Of a DNA stretch of 64,000 nucleotides, positions 1 through 14,129 are shown in pieces. The stretch lies in NCBI RefSeq assembly GCF_003610995.1, contig NZ_CP032543.1, forward strand, positions 868,001 to 932,000, given 5' to 3'. The stretch is from Streptomyces griseus subsp. griseus (GTDB lineage Bacteria > Actinomycetota > Actinomycetes > Streptomycetales > Streptomycetaceae). Numbering within the stretch: position 1 is the first letter of the stretch; each line of letters begins with the position of its first letter. Position numbers and translations under genes: made by a program. The notes beneath the pieces were generated by a model. That model was not told the origin of the DNA. It did not search any database and saw nothing but the letters and a program-made list of their open reading frames with translations.

Positions 1-1912
1 CGTCCTCGATGATCCGGCCCAGCTCGTCCACGAGGGAGAGCCGCTCACCGACCGGGTCGAACCGGACGCCGAAGGCTGCCCGTGCCGAGGACACGATCTC
101 CCCGAGCCGTACGAGGCCGGCCCGACGCGTCTCGGCGGACTCGGTGGGCCGCGACTCGTCGAGTCCCGGGTTGATGGTCAGAGCGTCCACCCCGAGCCGT
201 CCAAGAAGGCTCGGCAGAACTAGCCCGGCGGACCCGTTGGAGGCATCCACGACCACCTTGAGCCCGGAGTCGGCGATGCCCGCGATGTCCACGTTGCGGA
301 GCAGGGAGCCGGTGTACGAGTCGAAGACGCTGGACGGGAAGTGCAGGTCCCCGATCTCCCCGGGGAAGGCCCTGCGGTACTCCTGGCGGGCGTAGACCCG
401 GTCCAGCTTGCGCTGCTGCCCCTGCGAGAGGTCGGCACCCCGCTCGTCGATGAACATGATGTCCACCGAGTCGGGCACCCCAGGTGACGTACGGATCATG
501 ATGCCGCCGGCACTGCCTCGCGCCGTCTGCTGCCGGGCCACGGGCAGCGGCACGTTCTCCAGGTCGCGTACGTCGATGGCGCTGGCCTGGAGCGCCGAGA
601 TGACGGCTCGCTTGAGAGCGCGGGCCCCTCGGGAGTGGTCACGGGCGGTCGTGACCGTCGACCCCTTCTTCAGGGTCGTGGCATAGGCGCCGGCCAGCCG
701 GACCGCCAGTTCAGGGGTGATCTCGACGTTCAGGATTCCGGAGACACCGCGCGCCCCGAAGAGATGCGCCTGCCCACGGGATTCCCAGATCACCGAGGTG
801 TTGACGAACGCACCGGCCTCGATGGTCTTGAACGGATACACCCGCACATTGCCCTGGATGATCGACTCCTCGCCGACCAGGCATTCGTCACCGATGACAG
901 CACCGTCCTCGATCCGGGCCGCCCGCATGATGTCGGTGTTCTTGCCGACCACGCAGCCCCGGAGGTTGCTGTGCTGTCCGATGTAGACGTTGTCGTGGAC
1001 CACGGCCTTGTGGAGGAAAGCTCCGGTCTTGACGACGACGTTGGAGCCCACGACGGTGTGCTCACGGATCTCGACGTCCGCCTCGACCTTGGCGTAGTCC
1101 CCGATGTACAGCGGCCCACGGAGGACGGCGTCCGGGTGGACCTCCGCGCCTTCGGCCACCCACACACCGGGCGAGATCTCGAAGCCGTCGAGTTCCACGT
1201 CGACCTTGCGCTCCAGGACGTCCGCCTGGGCCTTCACATAGCTCTCGTGCGTACCGACGTCCTCCCAGTAGCCCTCGGCGATATAGCCGTAGATCGGCTT
1301 GCCTTCCTTCATCAGCTGGGGGAAGACATCACCCGACCAGTCGACGGAGGTGTCGGCCTGGACGTAGTCGAAGACCTCGGGCTCCATCACGTAGATGCCC
1401 GTGTTCACCGTGTCCGAGAAGACCTGGCCCCAGGTCGGCTTCTCCAGGAAGCGTTCGACCTGGCCGTTCTCGTCGACGATGGTGATGCCGAATTCCAGCG
1501 GATTGGGGACCCGGGTCAGACAGACCGTGACGAGTCCGCCCTTCTCCTTGTGGAAGGCGATGAGGTCGGTGAGGTCGAAGTCGGTGAGCGCGTCACCGGA
1601 AATGACGAGGAAGGTGTCGTCCTTCAACGCCTCCTCGGCGTTCTTCACGCTCCCCGCGGTGCCGAGTGGCTTCTCCTCGTTGGCATAGGTGAGCTCCATC
1701 CCGAGCTCCTCGCCGTCCCCGAAATAATTCTTGACGAGGGAGGCCAGGAACTGGACGGTCACTACAGTTTCATTGAGCCCATGCCGCTTGAGAAGCCGCA
1801 GTACATGCTCCATGATCGGCCGATTGGCCACGGGCAGGAGCGGCTTGGGCATGCTCGAGGTCATGGGGCGCAGGCGCGTGCCTTCGCCACCAGCCATCAC
1901 GACGGCCTTCAT
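1..1912 (-). CDS. Mannose-1-phosphate guanylyltransferase / phosphomannomutase-like fusion (partial, 3' end outside window)
   Basis: About 637 residues are visible; the family is usually about 830 aa, so the C-terminus lies before base 1. The protein starts [19 protein letters not shown], the nucleotidyltransferase signature. A sugar-nucleotide transferase domain (about 1-235) is followed by left-handed beta-helix hexapeptide repeats (about 260-370) and a phosphohexomutase-like domain (from about 380). Expected reaction: mannose-1-P + GTP to GDP-mannose, feeding cell-envelope mannosylation, which fits ppm1 at 48.4 kb. In the mutase domain the usual catalytic TASHNP serine loop reads [11 protein letters not shown], so mutase activity is doubtful. 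The start at 1912 is supported by AGGAGG at 1924-1929. It follows the phosphatidyltransferase gene in the same direction after about 115 bp. Confidence 0.9.
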   Translation of the reverse strand, partial: MKAVVMAGGEGTRLRPMTSSMPKPLLPVANRPIMEHVLRLLKRHGLNETVVTVQFLASLVKNYFGDGEELGMELTYANEEKPLGTAGSVKNAEEALKDDTFLVISGDALTDFDLTDLIAFHKEKGGLVTVCLTRVPNPLEFGITIVDENGQVERFLEKPTWGQVFSDTVNTGIYVMEPEVFDYVQADTSVDWSGDVFPQLMKEGKPIYGYIAEGYWEDVGTHESYVKAQADVLERKVDVELDGFEISPGVWVAEGAEVHPDAVLRGPLYIGDYAKVEADVEIREHTVVGSNVVVKTGAFLHKAVVHDNVYIGQHSNLRGCVVGKNTDIMRAARIEDGAVIGDECLVGEESIIQGNVRVYPFKTIEAGAFVNTSVIWESRGQAHLFGARGVSGILNVEITPELAVRLAGAYATTLKKGSTVTTARDHSRGARALKRAVISALQASAIDVRDLENVPLPVARQQTARGSAGGIMIRTSPGVPDSVDIMFIDERGADLSQGQQRKLDRVYARQEYRRAFPGEIGDLHFPSSVFDSYTGSLLRNVDIAGIADSGLKVVVDASNGSAGLVLPSLLGRLGVDALTINPGLDESRPTESAETRRAGLVRLGEIVSSARAAFGVRFDPVGERLSLVDELGRIIED

Positions 1913-2027
1913 GTCGGAAACGTCCTCCTAGAAGAGACGACGGTCAGCCGAGTTCGCCCGTCGGGGCGTCACATTCAAGACATCACACCGCGGGCCGGCC
2001 ACACTGCACGGCACCGCGTCAACGAGC

Positions 2028-2636
2028 TCAATCGGCTACTGCATCCGCCTTGACGAGCCGGCGGACCTGGACCACGTAAAGGATCCCTGCCCACCAATAC
2101 AGGGTTGTACCCCATCCTGCGAACGCCCATCCGAAAATGGCGGCCACGGTAGCCAGCCAACCACTCCCATCGCTGAGCAGCAACAAGGGGAACGCGTACA
2201 TCAGGTTGAAAGTTGCAGCTTTCCCGAGGAAGTTGACCTGCGGCGGCGGATAACCGTGGCGCCGCAGGATGGCCACCATCACGAGCAGCATCAGCTCCCG
2301 GGCCAGCAGAGCGGCGGTGAGCCAGAGCGGCAGGATCTCGCGCCAGGTGAGGCCGAGGAGCGTCGAGAGGATGTAGAGCCGGTCGGCAGCCGGGTCCAGG
2401 AGTCGGCCGAGACTGCTGATCTGGTTCCACCGACGGGCGAGCTTGCCGTCGAGGTAGTCGCTGATGCCACTGAGCATCAGCACCAGCAGCGCCCAGCCGT
2501 CGCTGTTGGGGCCGCCGAACACGGGGCGGAGAATCAGCCACAGGAAGAGCGGTACCCCGACAAGGCGAGCCATGCTGAGGATGTTGGGGATGGTGAGGAC
2601 CCGGTCCGTCTGGACCCGAGTCTCCTGGACCTCCAC
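2028..2636 (-). CDS. CDP-alcohol phosphatidyltransferase, probable eukaryote-like cardiolipin synthase
   Basis: 202 aa integral membrane protein. The complete CDP-alcohol phosphotransferase signature is present at about 59-83: D-x2-DG-x2-AR-x8-G-x3-D-x3-D, seen as SDYLDGKLAR, then SLGRLLDPAAD. About five hydrophobic segments surround it. It transfers a phosphatidyl group from CDP-diacylglycerol to an alcohol acceptor. Its position next to the mannose guanylyltransferase and crr-ptsI matches what I recall of SCO1389, shown to be a cardiolipin synthase; a phosphatidylglycerophosphate synthase (PgsA) is the alternative. The start is GTG at 2636 with AGGAGG at 2644-2649. It lies just downstream of the rRNA terminator, in the same direction. 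Confidence 0.85.
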   Translation of the reverse strand: MEVQETRVQTDRVLTIPNILSMARLVGVPLFLWLILRPVFGGPNSDGWALLVLMLSGISDYLDGKLARRWNQISSLGRLLDPAADRLYILSTLLGLTWREILPLWLTAALLARELMLLVMVAILRRHGYPPPQVNFLGKAATFNLMYAFPLLLLSDGSGWLATVAAIFGWAFAGWGTTLYWWAGILYVVQVRRLVKADAVAD

Positions 2637-2750
2637 CCGGGAGCCTCCTGTGAGGAACGTGCGAATGATGCCCCCCGACCTTACCCTCAGCCTCGGCCGA
2701 CACCTGCACAGGGGTGGGCGGAGACGGGACCGCCGCGGGTCCGGAACGCA

Positions 2751-2785
2751 GGAAAGCCCCGCACCACAAGGGTGCGGGGCTTTCC
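2751..2785 (-). terminator. rRNA operon terminator
   Basis: Perfect 15-bp inverted repeat (2751-2765 and 2771-2785) with a 5-nt loop, about 10 nt beyond the 5S 3' end. The stem is GC-rich with an AAAG/CTTT end. It separates the rRNA operon from the phosphatidyltransferase gene. Confidence 0.85.
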
Positions 2786-2795
2786 CGGAAAAATT

Positions 2796-2914
2796 GTTCG
2801 GCGGCGTCCTACTCTCCCACAGGGTCCCCCCTGCAGTACCATCGGCGCTGAAAGGCTTAGCTTCCGGGTTCGGAATGTAACCGGGCGTTTCCCTAACGCA
2901 ATGACCACCGAAAC
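2796..2914 (-). rRNA. rrf: 5S ribosomal RNA
   Basis: About 119 nt. Read on the minus strand it begins GTTTCGGTGGTCATTGCG and ends GGACGCCGCCGAAC. The two ends pair to form helix I, as in actinobacterial 5S rRNA. It is the last gene of the rRNA operon; ends are estimated to within a few bases. Confidence 0.95.
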
Positions 2915-2970
2915 ACTATGAAATTAGAACACCGGACAAAAACACGGCCGTTCGTTATTTCAGAACTAAC

Positions 2971-2986
2971 ACAGTGGACGCGAGCA
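2971..2986. repeat. 23S processing stem, 3' arm
   Basis: ACAGTGGACGCGAGCA is exactly complementary to 6120-6135 upstream of 23S. The pair would form a 16-bp RNase III-type precursor stem that loops out 23S rRNA. Confidence 0.8.
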
Positions 2987-2988
2987 AC

Positions 2989-6110
<3,122 letters not shown>

Positions 6111-6119
6111 GGCCACAGA

Positions 6120-6135
6120 TGCTCGCGTCCACTGT
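6120..6135. repeat. 23S processing stem, 5' arm
   Basis: TGCTCGCGTCCACTGT, the exact reverse complement of 2971-2986, in the 16S-23S spacer. The spacer (6111-6418, about 308 nt) holds no tRNA gene, as usual in Streptomyces. Confidence 0.8.
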
Positions 6136-6237
6136 GCAGTTCTCAAACAACGACCAGCCACCCATCACCCCGTCCTTGCGGACGAGTTCACCGGGGCCGG
6201 AAAGAAGGCAGCCATCACGGCCATACCTTCAGACACC

Positions 6238-6249
6238 CAACAGCGTGCC
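6238..6249. repeat. 16S processing stem, 3' arm
   Basis: CAACAGCGTGCC is the exact reverse complement of 8131-8142 in the 16S leader. The two arms bracket 16S and would form the precursor stem. Confidence 0.7.
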
Positions 6250-6414
6250 CAGTACCCGGAATTCACTCGGTCCGCTTTCCACGCCCCGAAGGGCAGTACT
6301 CACGACCCGGATGAACCACCCGGTACTGAATAGTCAACGTTCCACCCATGAGCTGACCACCGTCGAACATTTGCCGACGTAGTGGCTCTGGATCCCCGAA
6401 GGGATCTAGATGCT

Positions 6415-7945
<1,531 letters not shown>

Positions 7946-8130
7946 ATGTTTACCCGTAATCGGGTGCACACACACGAGAGCGGAACAACCAGTCGGAATA
8001 AGACCCGTTGTTCACAGCGTCCTCGCTGTGTAATTGCCTACCGTCACCGAAGTGAGCCAGTAGGACTTTCAAAGGAACCACCAACCTGCCGAAGCAGGCC
8101 GGGGTATCAACATATCTGGCGTTGACTTTT

Positions 8131-8142
8131 GGCACGCTGTTG
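8131..8142. repeat. 16S processing stem, 5' arm, within the conserved rRNA leader box
   Basis: GGCACGCTGTTG pairs with 6238-6249. It adjoins GAGTTCTCAAGG (8142-8153), part of the leader box conserved ahead of actinobacterial rRNA genes and thought to serve antitermination or processing. Confidence 0.7.
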
Positions 8143-8229
8143 AGTTCTCAAGGAACGGACGCTTCCTTCGGTCCCGTATCACCGGGGCCCTCCGGGCGCT
8201 TCCCTTCGTGTTTCTTTGTCTTGCTGTCC

Positions 8230-8390
8230 TGCGTTTCTGACTCTATCAGACTCTTTCGTGTCCGATTCCCGGTCGAAGCGGGTCAAGCGGTTTTGCTTAT
8301 TTCTGCTTCCAGGTAATTCGCTTTCGCGTCTTTCCCTTTCGGCGAGTCCGACTCTATCAGGCCTTTTCTGCTTCCTTGACCACGTCCCGC
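8230..8390 (-). promoter_or_regulatory. rRNA operon promoter region
   Basis: This AT-richer stretch lies 285-445 bp upstream of 16S. On the minus strand it contains two copies of TGATAGAGTC whose TAGAGT (8240-8245 and 8351-8356) fits the -10 of HrdB-type promoters. TTGACC occurs at 8281-8286 but not at ideal spacing, so start points cannot be assigned. Tandem rRNA promoters are normal in Streptomyces. The rest of 7946-8520 is leader sequence with no gene. Confidence 0.55.
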
Positions 8391-8526
8391 GGGCATGCCG
8401 AAGGAGGGCTAAGGGTTAGGATCTGGGCTTAAAGGTCGCCGCCGACCCCCGACTCAAAGTCGCGTTGGGGTCAGGCAGGAGTACGACAGTACAGGCCGCC
8501 GGGGATCGAGGCAAATCGCTTGCGGT

Positions 8527-8542
8527 GTACCCCTAGACCTGT
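8527..8542. promoter_or_regulatory. DasR-type operator (dre-like) upstream of crr
   Basis: GTACCCCTAGACCTGT keeps the right half of the dre consensus ACTGGTCTAGACCAGT (CTAGACC then GT) but not the left half. It lies 120 bp before crr. DasR control of crr-ptsI by GlcN-6-P/GlcNAc-6-P is established in S. coelicolor; this particular site is inferred. Confidence 0.45.
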
Positions 8543-8661
8543 CAACCGGGCGGTCTCGGGCGGAACCGGGACTTCATATGACTTACTCTGCTGAGCAGTA
8601 CGCCGTCCCCACATCAGCCGCGGCGGCGACACCTGAATCTCCACCCCCTGGGAGGCTCCCC

Positions 8662-9111
8662 ATGACCAACGTGACGTCCCCTCTCGCTGGACGCGCCATC
8701 GGACTCACCGCGGTTCCCGACCCGGTCTTCTCCGGCGCGATGGTCGGTCCCGGCACCGCCATCGACCCCGTACGCGAGCCCTCCGAGGCCGTATCGCCTG
8801 TCGACGGCATCGTCGTCTCCCTGCACCCCCACGCGTTCGTCGTCGTCGACGCCGACGGGCACGGGGTTCTGACGCACCTCGGTATCGACACCGTCCAGCT
8901 GAACGGCGAGGGCTTCGAGCTGCTCGTCAACAAGGGGGACACGGTGACCCGGGGCCAGAGCATCGTGCGCTGGGACCCGGTCGGCGTCGAGGCGGCCGGC
9001 AAGTCACCCATCTGCCCGATCGTTGCCCTGGAGGCCACCGCCGAGTCGCTCTCCGAGGTCCGTGAGGACGGGGACGTGAAGGTCGGCGACACGCTGTTCG
9101 GCTGGCAGTGA
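8662..9111 (+). CDS. crr: PTS system glucose-type EIIA component
   Basis: 149 aa cytoplasmic phosphocarrier that takes phosphate from HPr and passes it to sugar-specific EIIB domains. The phosphorylated histidine is H72 in LTHLGIDTVQL (E. coli H90); H57 in LHPHAF corresponds to the second active-site His. The start ATG at 8662 has GGGAGG at 8650-8655 and gives the length I recall for SCO1390. An in-frame upstream ATG at 8578 has no comparable ribosome site and would add an unusual Ala/Pro-rich leader. It is followed by ptsI after 76 bp. Confidence 0.95.
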   Translation: MTNVTSPLAGRAIGLTAVPDPVFSGAMVGPGTAIDPVREPSEAVSPVDGIVVSLHPHAFVVVDADGHGVLTHLGIDTVQLNGEGFELLVNKGDTVTRGQSIVRWDPVGVEAAGKSPICPIVALEATAESLSEVREDGDVKVGDTLFGWQ

Positions 9112-9187
9112 CACCTCGGACGCAGTGACAGGCCAGTTGCACAACCACCGCGGCGACACGGTCGCCGCACAACCGGAGACGGGTGAA

Positions 9188-10858
9188 ATGGAGACAACGC
9201 TGCGAGGCGTCGGCGTGAGCCACGGTGTGGCCATCGGCGAGGTTCGGCACATGGGTACGGCGGTGCTGGAGCCGCCCGCCAAATCGATTCCCACCGAGGA
9301 GGCGGGGCGCGAACAGGGGCGTGCCCGGCAGGCGGTGGAGGCCGTGGCCGCCGATCTCGTCGCGCGCGGCAACCTGGCGGGCGGCGAGGCACAGCACGTG
9401 CTCGAGGCGCAGGCCATGATGGCGCAGGACCCCGAGCTGATGTCCGATGTCGAGCGGCGGATCGCCGTGGGCAGCACCGCCGAGCGCGCGGTGTACGACG
9501 CGTTCGCCGCGTACCGGGCGCTGCTGGCCAACGCCGGTGAGTACCTGGCGGGGCGGGTCGCCGACCTGGACGACGTACGGAACCGGATCGTGGCGCGGCT
9601 GCTCGGTGTACCGATGCCCGGGGTGCCGGACAGCGACGAGCCGTACGTCCTGATCGCGCGCGACCTGGCGCCGGCCGACACGGCGCTTCTCGACCCGACC
9701 CTGGTGCTCGGTTTCGTCACCGAGGAGGGCGGGCCGACCAGCCACAGCGCCATCCTGGCCCGGGCGCTCGGCGTTCCGGCCGTGGTGGCTCTGCCCGGCG
9801 CCGGTGAGCTGGCCGAGGGCACGGTCGTGGCGGTGGACGGCAGCACCGGCGAGATCTTCGTCGACCCGAGCGCGGAGAAGCGCGCGGAGATGGAGGCCGC
9901 CGCGGCTGCTCGTAAGGCCGCACTGTCCTCCTCCACCGGTCCGGGTGCCACTTCGGACGGGCACAAGGTGCCGCTGCTGGCCAATGTCGGCGGTCCGGGC
10001 GATGTGCCCGCGGCGGTCGAGGCGGGGGCCGAGGGTGTCGGGCTGTTCCGCACCGAGTTCCTCTTCCTGGACGACAGCAAGCAGGCTCCTTCCGAGGAGA
10101 AGCAGGTCGAGGCCTACCGAGCGGTGCTGGAGGCGTTCCCCGAGGGGCGTGTCGTCGTACGCGTACTGGACGCCGGTGCCGACAAGCCGCTGGACTTCCT
10201 GACGCCGGCCGACGAGCCGAACCCGGCGCTCGGTGTGCGGGGGCTGCGCAGCCTGCTGGACCACCCCGAGGTGCTGCGTACCCAGCTGACCGCGCTGGCG
10301 AAGGCCGCCGAGGGTCTGCCGGTGTACCTGGAGGTCATGGCGCCCATGGTGGCCGACCGCATCGACGCCAAGGCGTTCGCGGACGCGTGCCGTGAGGCGG
10401 GGCTGCAGGCGAAGTTCGGCGCGATGGTGGAGATTCCGTCCGCCGCTCTGCGGGCGCGGTCGATCCTCCAGGAGGTGGAGTTCCTGTCGCTGGGCACCAA
10501 CGACCTGGCGCAGTACACCTTCGCGGCCGACCGTCAGGTGGGCGCGGTGTCGCGGCTCCAGGACCCGTGGCAGCCGGCGCTGCTCGATCTGGTCGCGCTG
10601 TCCGCCGAGGCGGCCCGTGCCGAGGGCAAGAGCTGTGGTGTCTGTGGTGAGGCCGCCGCGGATCCGCTGCTGGCCTGTGTGCTGACCGGTCTGGGCGTCA
10701 CCTCGCTCTCCATGGGTGCCGCGTCCATCCCCTATGTGCGCGCCACGCTGGCCAAGTACACGCTGGCCCAGTGCGAGCGTGCGGCCAACGCCGCCCGTTC
10801 GGCCGACTCCGCCGACGAGGCGCGCAGCGCGGCTCAGGCGGTGCTGTCCGGCGAGTAG
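9188..10858 (+). CDS. ptsI: Phosphoenolpyruvate-protein phosphotransferase (PTS enzyme I)
   Basis: 556 aa. It autophosphorylates from PEP and phosphorylates HPr, the first step of the sugar PTS. The active-site histidine is H186 in GGPTSHSAILARALG. The PEP-binding barrel shows FLFLDD, LGTNDLAQYTF and the catalytic cysteine motif SCGVCGEAAAD near 480. The start at 9188 (METTLRGVGVSHG) matches the usual length; a longer reading from 9125 adds 21 non-conserved residues. It forms an operon with crr and ends at a strong hairpin. Confidence 0.96.
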   Translation: METTLRGVGVSHGVAIGEVRHMGTAVLEPPAKSIPTEEAGREQGRARQAVEAVAADLVARGNLAGGEAQHVLEAQAMMAQDPELMSDVERRIAVGSTAERAVYDAFAAYRALLANAGEYLAGRVADLDDVRNRIVARLLGVPMPGVPDSDEPYVLIARDLAPADTALLDPTLVLGFVTEEGGPTSHSAILARALGVPAVVALPGAGELAEGTVVAVDGSTGEIFVDPSAEKRAEMEAAAAARKAALSSSTGPGATSDGHKVPLLANVGGPGDVPAAVEAGAEGVGLFRTEFLFLDDSKQAPSEEKQVEAYRAVLEAFPEGRVVVRVLDAGADKPLDFLTPADEPNPALGVRGLRSLLDHPEVLRTQLTALAKAAEGLPVYLEVMAPMVADRIDAKAFADACREAGLQAKFGAMVEIPSAALRARSILQEVEFLSLGTNDLAQYTFAADRQVGAVSRLQDPWQPALLDLVALSAEAARAEGKSCGVCGEAAADPLLACVLTGLGVTSLSMGAASIPYVRATLAKYTLAQCERAANAARSADSADEARSAAQAVLSGE

Positions 10859-10877
10859 TCGCGGCGAGCCGGCTGTC

Positions 10878-10913
10878 GGAGGGGCTTCCCGCCTGGTGGC
10901 GGGGAGCCCCTCC
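10878..10913 (+). terminator. crr-ptsI terminator
   Basis: 16-bp inverted repeat (10878-10893 and 10898-10913, one G:U pair) with a 4-nt loop, 20 bp after the ptsI stop. It may act in both directions because the next gene is convergent. Confidence 0.8.
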
Positions 10914-10927
10914 TGCTGTGTGTCCGG

Positions 10928-11872
10928 TCAGCGGTGGGGTTCCGCCGGGTCGGCTCCGATGTCGAACCCCGCGCAATACTCCACGCCGGATTCCGGGGAG
11001 ACGGGCTCCCCGGTGTCGGCGTCGGTGCAGTAGGCGTTGAAGACCTCGCCGGCGGTGAGCGGGGCGAGGGCTCCGTGGGTCAGCCGCCAGCCGTGGACGC
11101 GGTCGGGGCTGTCGGGGGTGCTGGTGCGGAGCACCACTCCCCCGGGTGTCTCCAGGGCGATCGCCACCGCGAGCACGGTGGCGAACTCCGCTCCTTCCGA
11201 GGCGTCGAGGCGAACCGGGCCCGTGGCGTCGCGGTGGGTGTGGAGCACTGCCAGGAGCTGGTCGTTATCCGTCGGGGTGGAGCAGACCAGGTGGTGGGTG
11301 CCCGGTCCGGCCGTCTCCAGCAGGCGCGTCAGAAGGTGGGAAGCCCGGTCGAAGGCCGCTCGTCCGATGTCCTGGCCGCAGTCCGCGCAGGCTCCGAGGT
11401 CGGCGAGGAGAAGGGTGGCGTACTCCCAGGTGGCCTGGCGGACCGCGCGGGAGACCAGGAGCGGGATGAGGTCGGTGAGGCGTTGGCCGGTGTAGGCGAT
11501 CGTGGCTCCGGCGGCGGCGATCTCGGCGGTGAAGCGGCTGCGGCTGGCGCCGGTGTCCGCGTCGAGTCCGGACTCCGCGCAGAACTCGGCGTAGTCCTCG
11601 GGGTCGAAGAGCGCCACCGTGGTGTGCATGCCCTGGGCGGTCATGGACTTGAGCAGGCCTTCGACCTGGTGCAGATAGGCGGCGTGGTCGTCGAAGGGGA
11701 AGGTGCGGTAGCGCCGCATGGCCGCGAAGTCCTGCTCGTCGACCAGGAGGCCGACGGTGCTGGGGGCTTCGCGGCGCAGTGTGCGACGCAGGGTTGTGCT
11801 CGCGGTGCCGTGTTTCGGGCTGCGTTTGGTGTTCGGCTTGATGGTGCGCTTGGTGTTTTCCTGCTGCGCCAT
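10928..11872 (-). CDS. Hypothetical protein, roughly 314 aa
   Basis: I do not recognise a family. The N-terminus is basic and Lys/Thr-rich (MAQQENTKRTIKPNTKRSPK), followed by a soluble alpha/beta-looking body with GLLVDEQDF near 40 and a CADCGQDIG cysteine pair near 165. There is no signal peptide or membrane helix. ATG at 11872 is preceded by an AGGGGGA ribosome site; an upstream ATG at 11905 is possible. It lies 63 bp downstream of the acetoacetyl-CoA synthetase on the same strand and may be cotranscribed. Confidence 0.8.
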   Translation of the reverse strand: MAQQENTKRTIKPNTKRSPKHGTASTTLRRTLRREAPSTVGLLVDEQDFAAMRRYRTFPFDDHAAYLHQVEGLLKSMTAQGMHTTVALFDPEDYAEFCAESGLDADTGASRSRFTAEIAAAGATIAYTGQRLTDLIPLLVSRAVRQATWEYATLLLADLGACADCGQDIGRAAFDRASHLLTRLLETAGPGTHHLVCSTPTDNDQLLAVLHTHRDATGPVRLDASEGAEFATVLAVAIALETPGGVVLRTSTPDSPDRVHGWRLTHGALAPLTAGEVFNAYCTDADTGEPVSPESGVEYCAGFDIGADPAEPHR

Positions 11873-11935
11873 GTGTCCCCCTGTGCGCGGTGAAATCTTG
11901 CTCACTCAGCGTAACCAGGGGGACTGACAGGCGGC

Positions 11936-13915
11936 CTAGCGGCGGCGGCTCGCGGCCAGTTCGGCGTAGAAGTGGAGCAGGTCCAGGTTGTCGACGGAGC
12001 CCGGGTTGACCGCCTTGGCCAGCTCGGTGCCCTGGAGCAGGCGCTTGACCGGGACCTCGATGCGCTTGCCGGTGAGGGTGTGCGGGATGGCGGGGACCTC
12101 GATGACCTCGTCCGGTACGTGGCGCGGGGAGAGGTTCTCGCGGATGGTCGCCTTGATCGCGGCGCGCAGGTCGTCGTCGAGGGTGGCGCCTTCGGCGAGG
12201 TGGACGAAGAGCGGCATCCAGTAGCCGCCGTCGGGCTCCTCGAGGCCGATGACGAGGGACTCGCGGATCTCGGGGAGCCGTTCGACGGCCTCGTAGATGT
12301 CGGCGGAGCCCATGCGGACGCCCTGGCGGTTCAGGGTGGAGTCGGAGCGGCCGTGGATGATCACCGAGCCGTGGTCGGTGATGGTGATCCAGTCGCCGTG
12401 GCGCCAGACACCGGGGTACATGTCGAAGTAGCTGTCGTGGTAGCGGCTGCCGTCGGGGTCGTTCCAGAAGCGGATCGGCATGGACGGGAGCGGGTTGGTG
12501 ACGACCAGTTCACCGACCTCGTCGATGAGGGGCTTGCCCGCCGGGTCCCAGGACTGGAGGTCGGTCCCGAGGCACGGGGCCTGGAGTTCGCCGATGTGCA
12601 CGGGGAGCGTGGGGACGGCTCCGGCGAAGCAGGAACAGACGTCGGTGCCGCCGCTGACCGAGGCGATCCAGAGGTCGTCGGCCACCTCGTCGTGGAGCCA
12701 GCGGAAGCCGTCGGGCGGGAGCGGGGAGCCGGTGGTGGCGACGCACTGGATGCGGGAGAGGTCGAAGTCGCGGCCCGGGTGGATGTCGGCCTTGCGACAG
12801 GCCATGACGTACGCGGCGGAGGTGCCGTAGAGGGTGGCGCCGGTCTGTTCGGCGACCCGCCACTGGGCGCTGACGTCGGGGTGGCCGGGGCTGCCGTCGT
12901 ACAGGACGACGGTGGTGCCGGTGAGGAGGCCGGAGACGAGGAAGTTCCACATCATCCAGCCGGTGGAGGTGTACCAGAAGAAGCGGTCCTCGGGGCCGAG
13001 GTCGCAGTGGAGGCCGAGCTGCTTGAAGTGTTCGAGCAGGATGCCGCCCTGGGACTGGACGATGGCCTTGGGCAGGCCGGTGGTGCCGGAGGAGTAGAGG
13101 ACCCAGAGCGGGTGATCGAAGGGGACCTGTTCGAAGACCGGCTCGGTGTCGGCGGAGGTGAGGGCGGCCCAGGCGAGGGCGCCTTCGGGGGCGTCGGTGC
13201 CCAGCAGCGGGATGTGGACGACGGCGCGGAGCGTGGGCAGTTCGCGGCGGAGTTCGGCGACGGTCTCCGTACGGTCGTGCTCCTTGCCGCCGTAGCGGTA
13301 GCCGTCGACGGTGAAGAGGACGACGGGCTCGATCTGCTGGAATCGGTCGAGGACGCTGCGGGCGCCGAAGTCGGGGGCGCAGGAGGTCCAGACGCCGCCG
13401 ACGGCCGCGGTGGCGAGGAAGGCGACGACGGCCTGCGGGATGTTGGGCAGGTAGCCGCTGACGCGGTCGCCGGGGGTGACGCCGATGGCACGGAGTTCGG
13501 CGGCGAGCGCGCCGACCTGGCGGCGGAGGTCGGCCCAGCTGATGGGGACCTGGGTGTGCGTCTCGTCGACGTGCAGGAGGGCGGGGCTGTCGGCGCGGGC
13601 CGGGTCCTCGGCGGTGCGCAGGGCGTGTTCGGCGTAGTTGAGGGTGGCGCCGGGGAACCAGGTGGCGCCGGGCATGGTGCGGTTGCCGAGGACGCTGTCG
13701 TACGGGGTGGAGAAGCGGATGTCGAACCACTCGGCGACGGCCTGCCAGAAGGTGTCCAGCTCGTCGGTGGACCAGCGGTGCAGGGCCTCGTACCCGCCGT
13801 CGGCCGGGGCGCCGAAGCGGCTCGCGGCCCACGTCTGGAAGCGGGTCACGGCCGCGGCTTCGACGCGCTCGGGGCTGGGCTGCCAGAGGGGGGCGTCGGG
13901 CGTGGCTGAGGTCAT
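11936..13915 (-). CDS. Acetoacetyl-CoA synthetase (acetoacetate-CoA ligase)
   Basis: 659 aa ANL-family enzyme that activates acetoacetate with ATP and CoA. The P-loop is LYSSGTTGLPKAIVQSQGG, and further core motifs include WYTSTGWMMWNF and GRSDSTLNRQGVRMG. The catalytic C-terminal lysine falls at K617 in HTLTGKRIEVPVK, the exact position known to be acetylated in the S. lividans AacS, so reversible lysine acetylation is a likely control. The start at 13915 (MTSATPDAPLWQPSPERV) has GGAG upstream. Function is firm at family level; close short-chain acyl substrates cannot be excluded. Confidence 0.93.
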   Translation of the reverse strand: MTSATPDAPLWQPSPERVEAAAVTRFQTWAASRFGAPADGGYEALHRWSTDELDTFWQAVAEWFDIRFSTPYDSVLGNRTMPGATWFPGATLNYAEHALRTAEDPARADSPALLHVDETHTQVPISWADLRRQVGALAAELRAIGVTPGDRVSGYLPNIPQAVVAFLATAAVGGVWTSCAPDFGARSVLDRFQQIEPVVLFTVDGYRYGGKEHDRTETVAELRRELPTLRAVVHIPLLGTDAPEGALAWAALTSADTEPVFEQVPFDHPLWVLYSSGTTGLPKAIVQSQGGILLEHFKQLGLHCDLGPEDRFFWYTSTGWMMWNFLVSGLLTGTTVVLYDGSPGHPDVSAQWRVAEQTGATLYGTSAAYVMACRKADIHPGRDFDLSRIQCVATTGSPLPPDGFRWLHDEVADDLWIASVSGGTDVCSCFAGAVPTLPVHIGELQAPCLGTDLQSWDPAGKPLIDEVGELVVTNPLPSMPIRFWNDPDGSRYHDSYFDMYPGVWRHGDWITITDHGSVIIHGRSDSTLNRQGVRMGSADIYEAVERLPEIRESLVIGLEEPDGGYWMPLFVHLAEGATLDDDLRAAIKATIRENLSPRHVPDEVIEVPAIPHTLTGKRIEVPVKRLLQGTELAKAVNPGSVDNLDLLHFYAELAASRRR

Positions 13916-14129
13916 GGGGCGGCTCCCTGGCTGGACGGGTACGCGGGTGGCGTGTCGGCGCGCACGGGCTGGGGTGTGCGCGTGAGCGGCTGACACGGAC
14001 GATGCCATGTGATCGTCTTCGGCACCAGAGTGGGCCGGCGTGAGGGGGGCTTCGATTCTTCGGCCGGAGCGGGTGAACGGGAGTTGAACGGGGGGTTCTG
14101 CGGTCCGGGCGGGTGGCAGGGTGTGCGCC

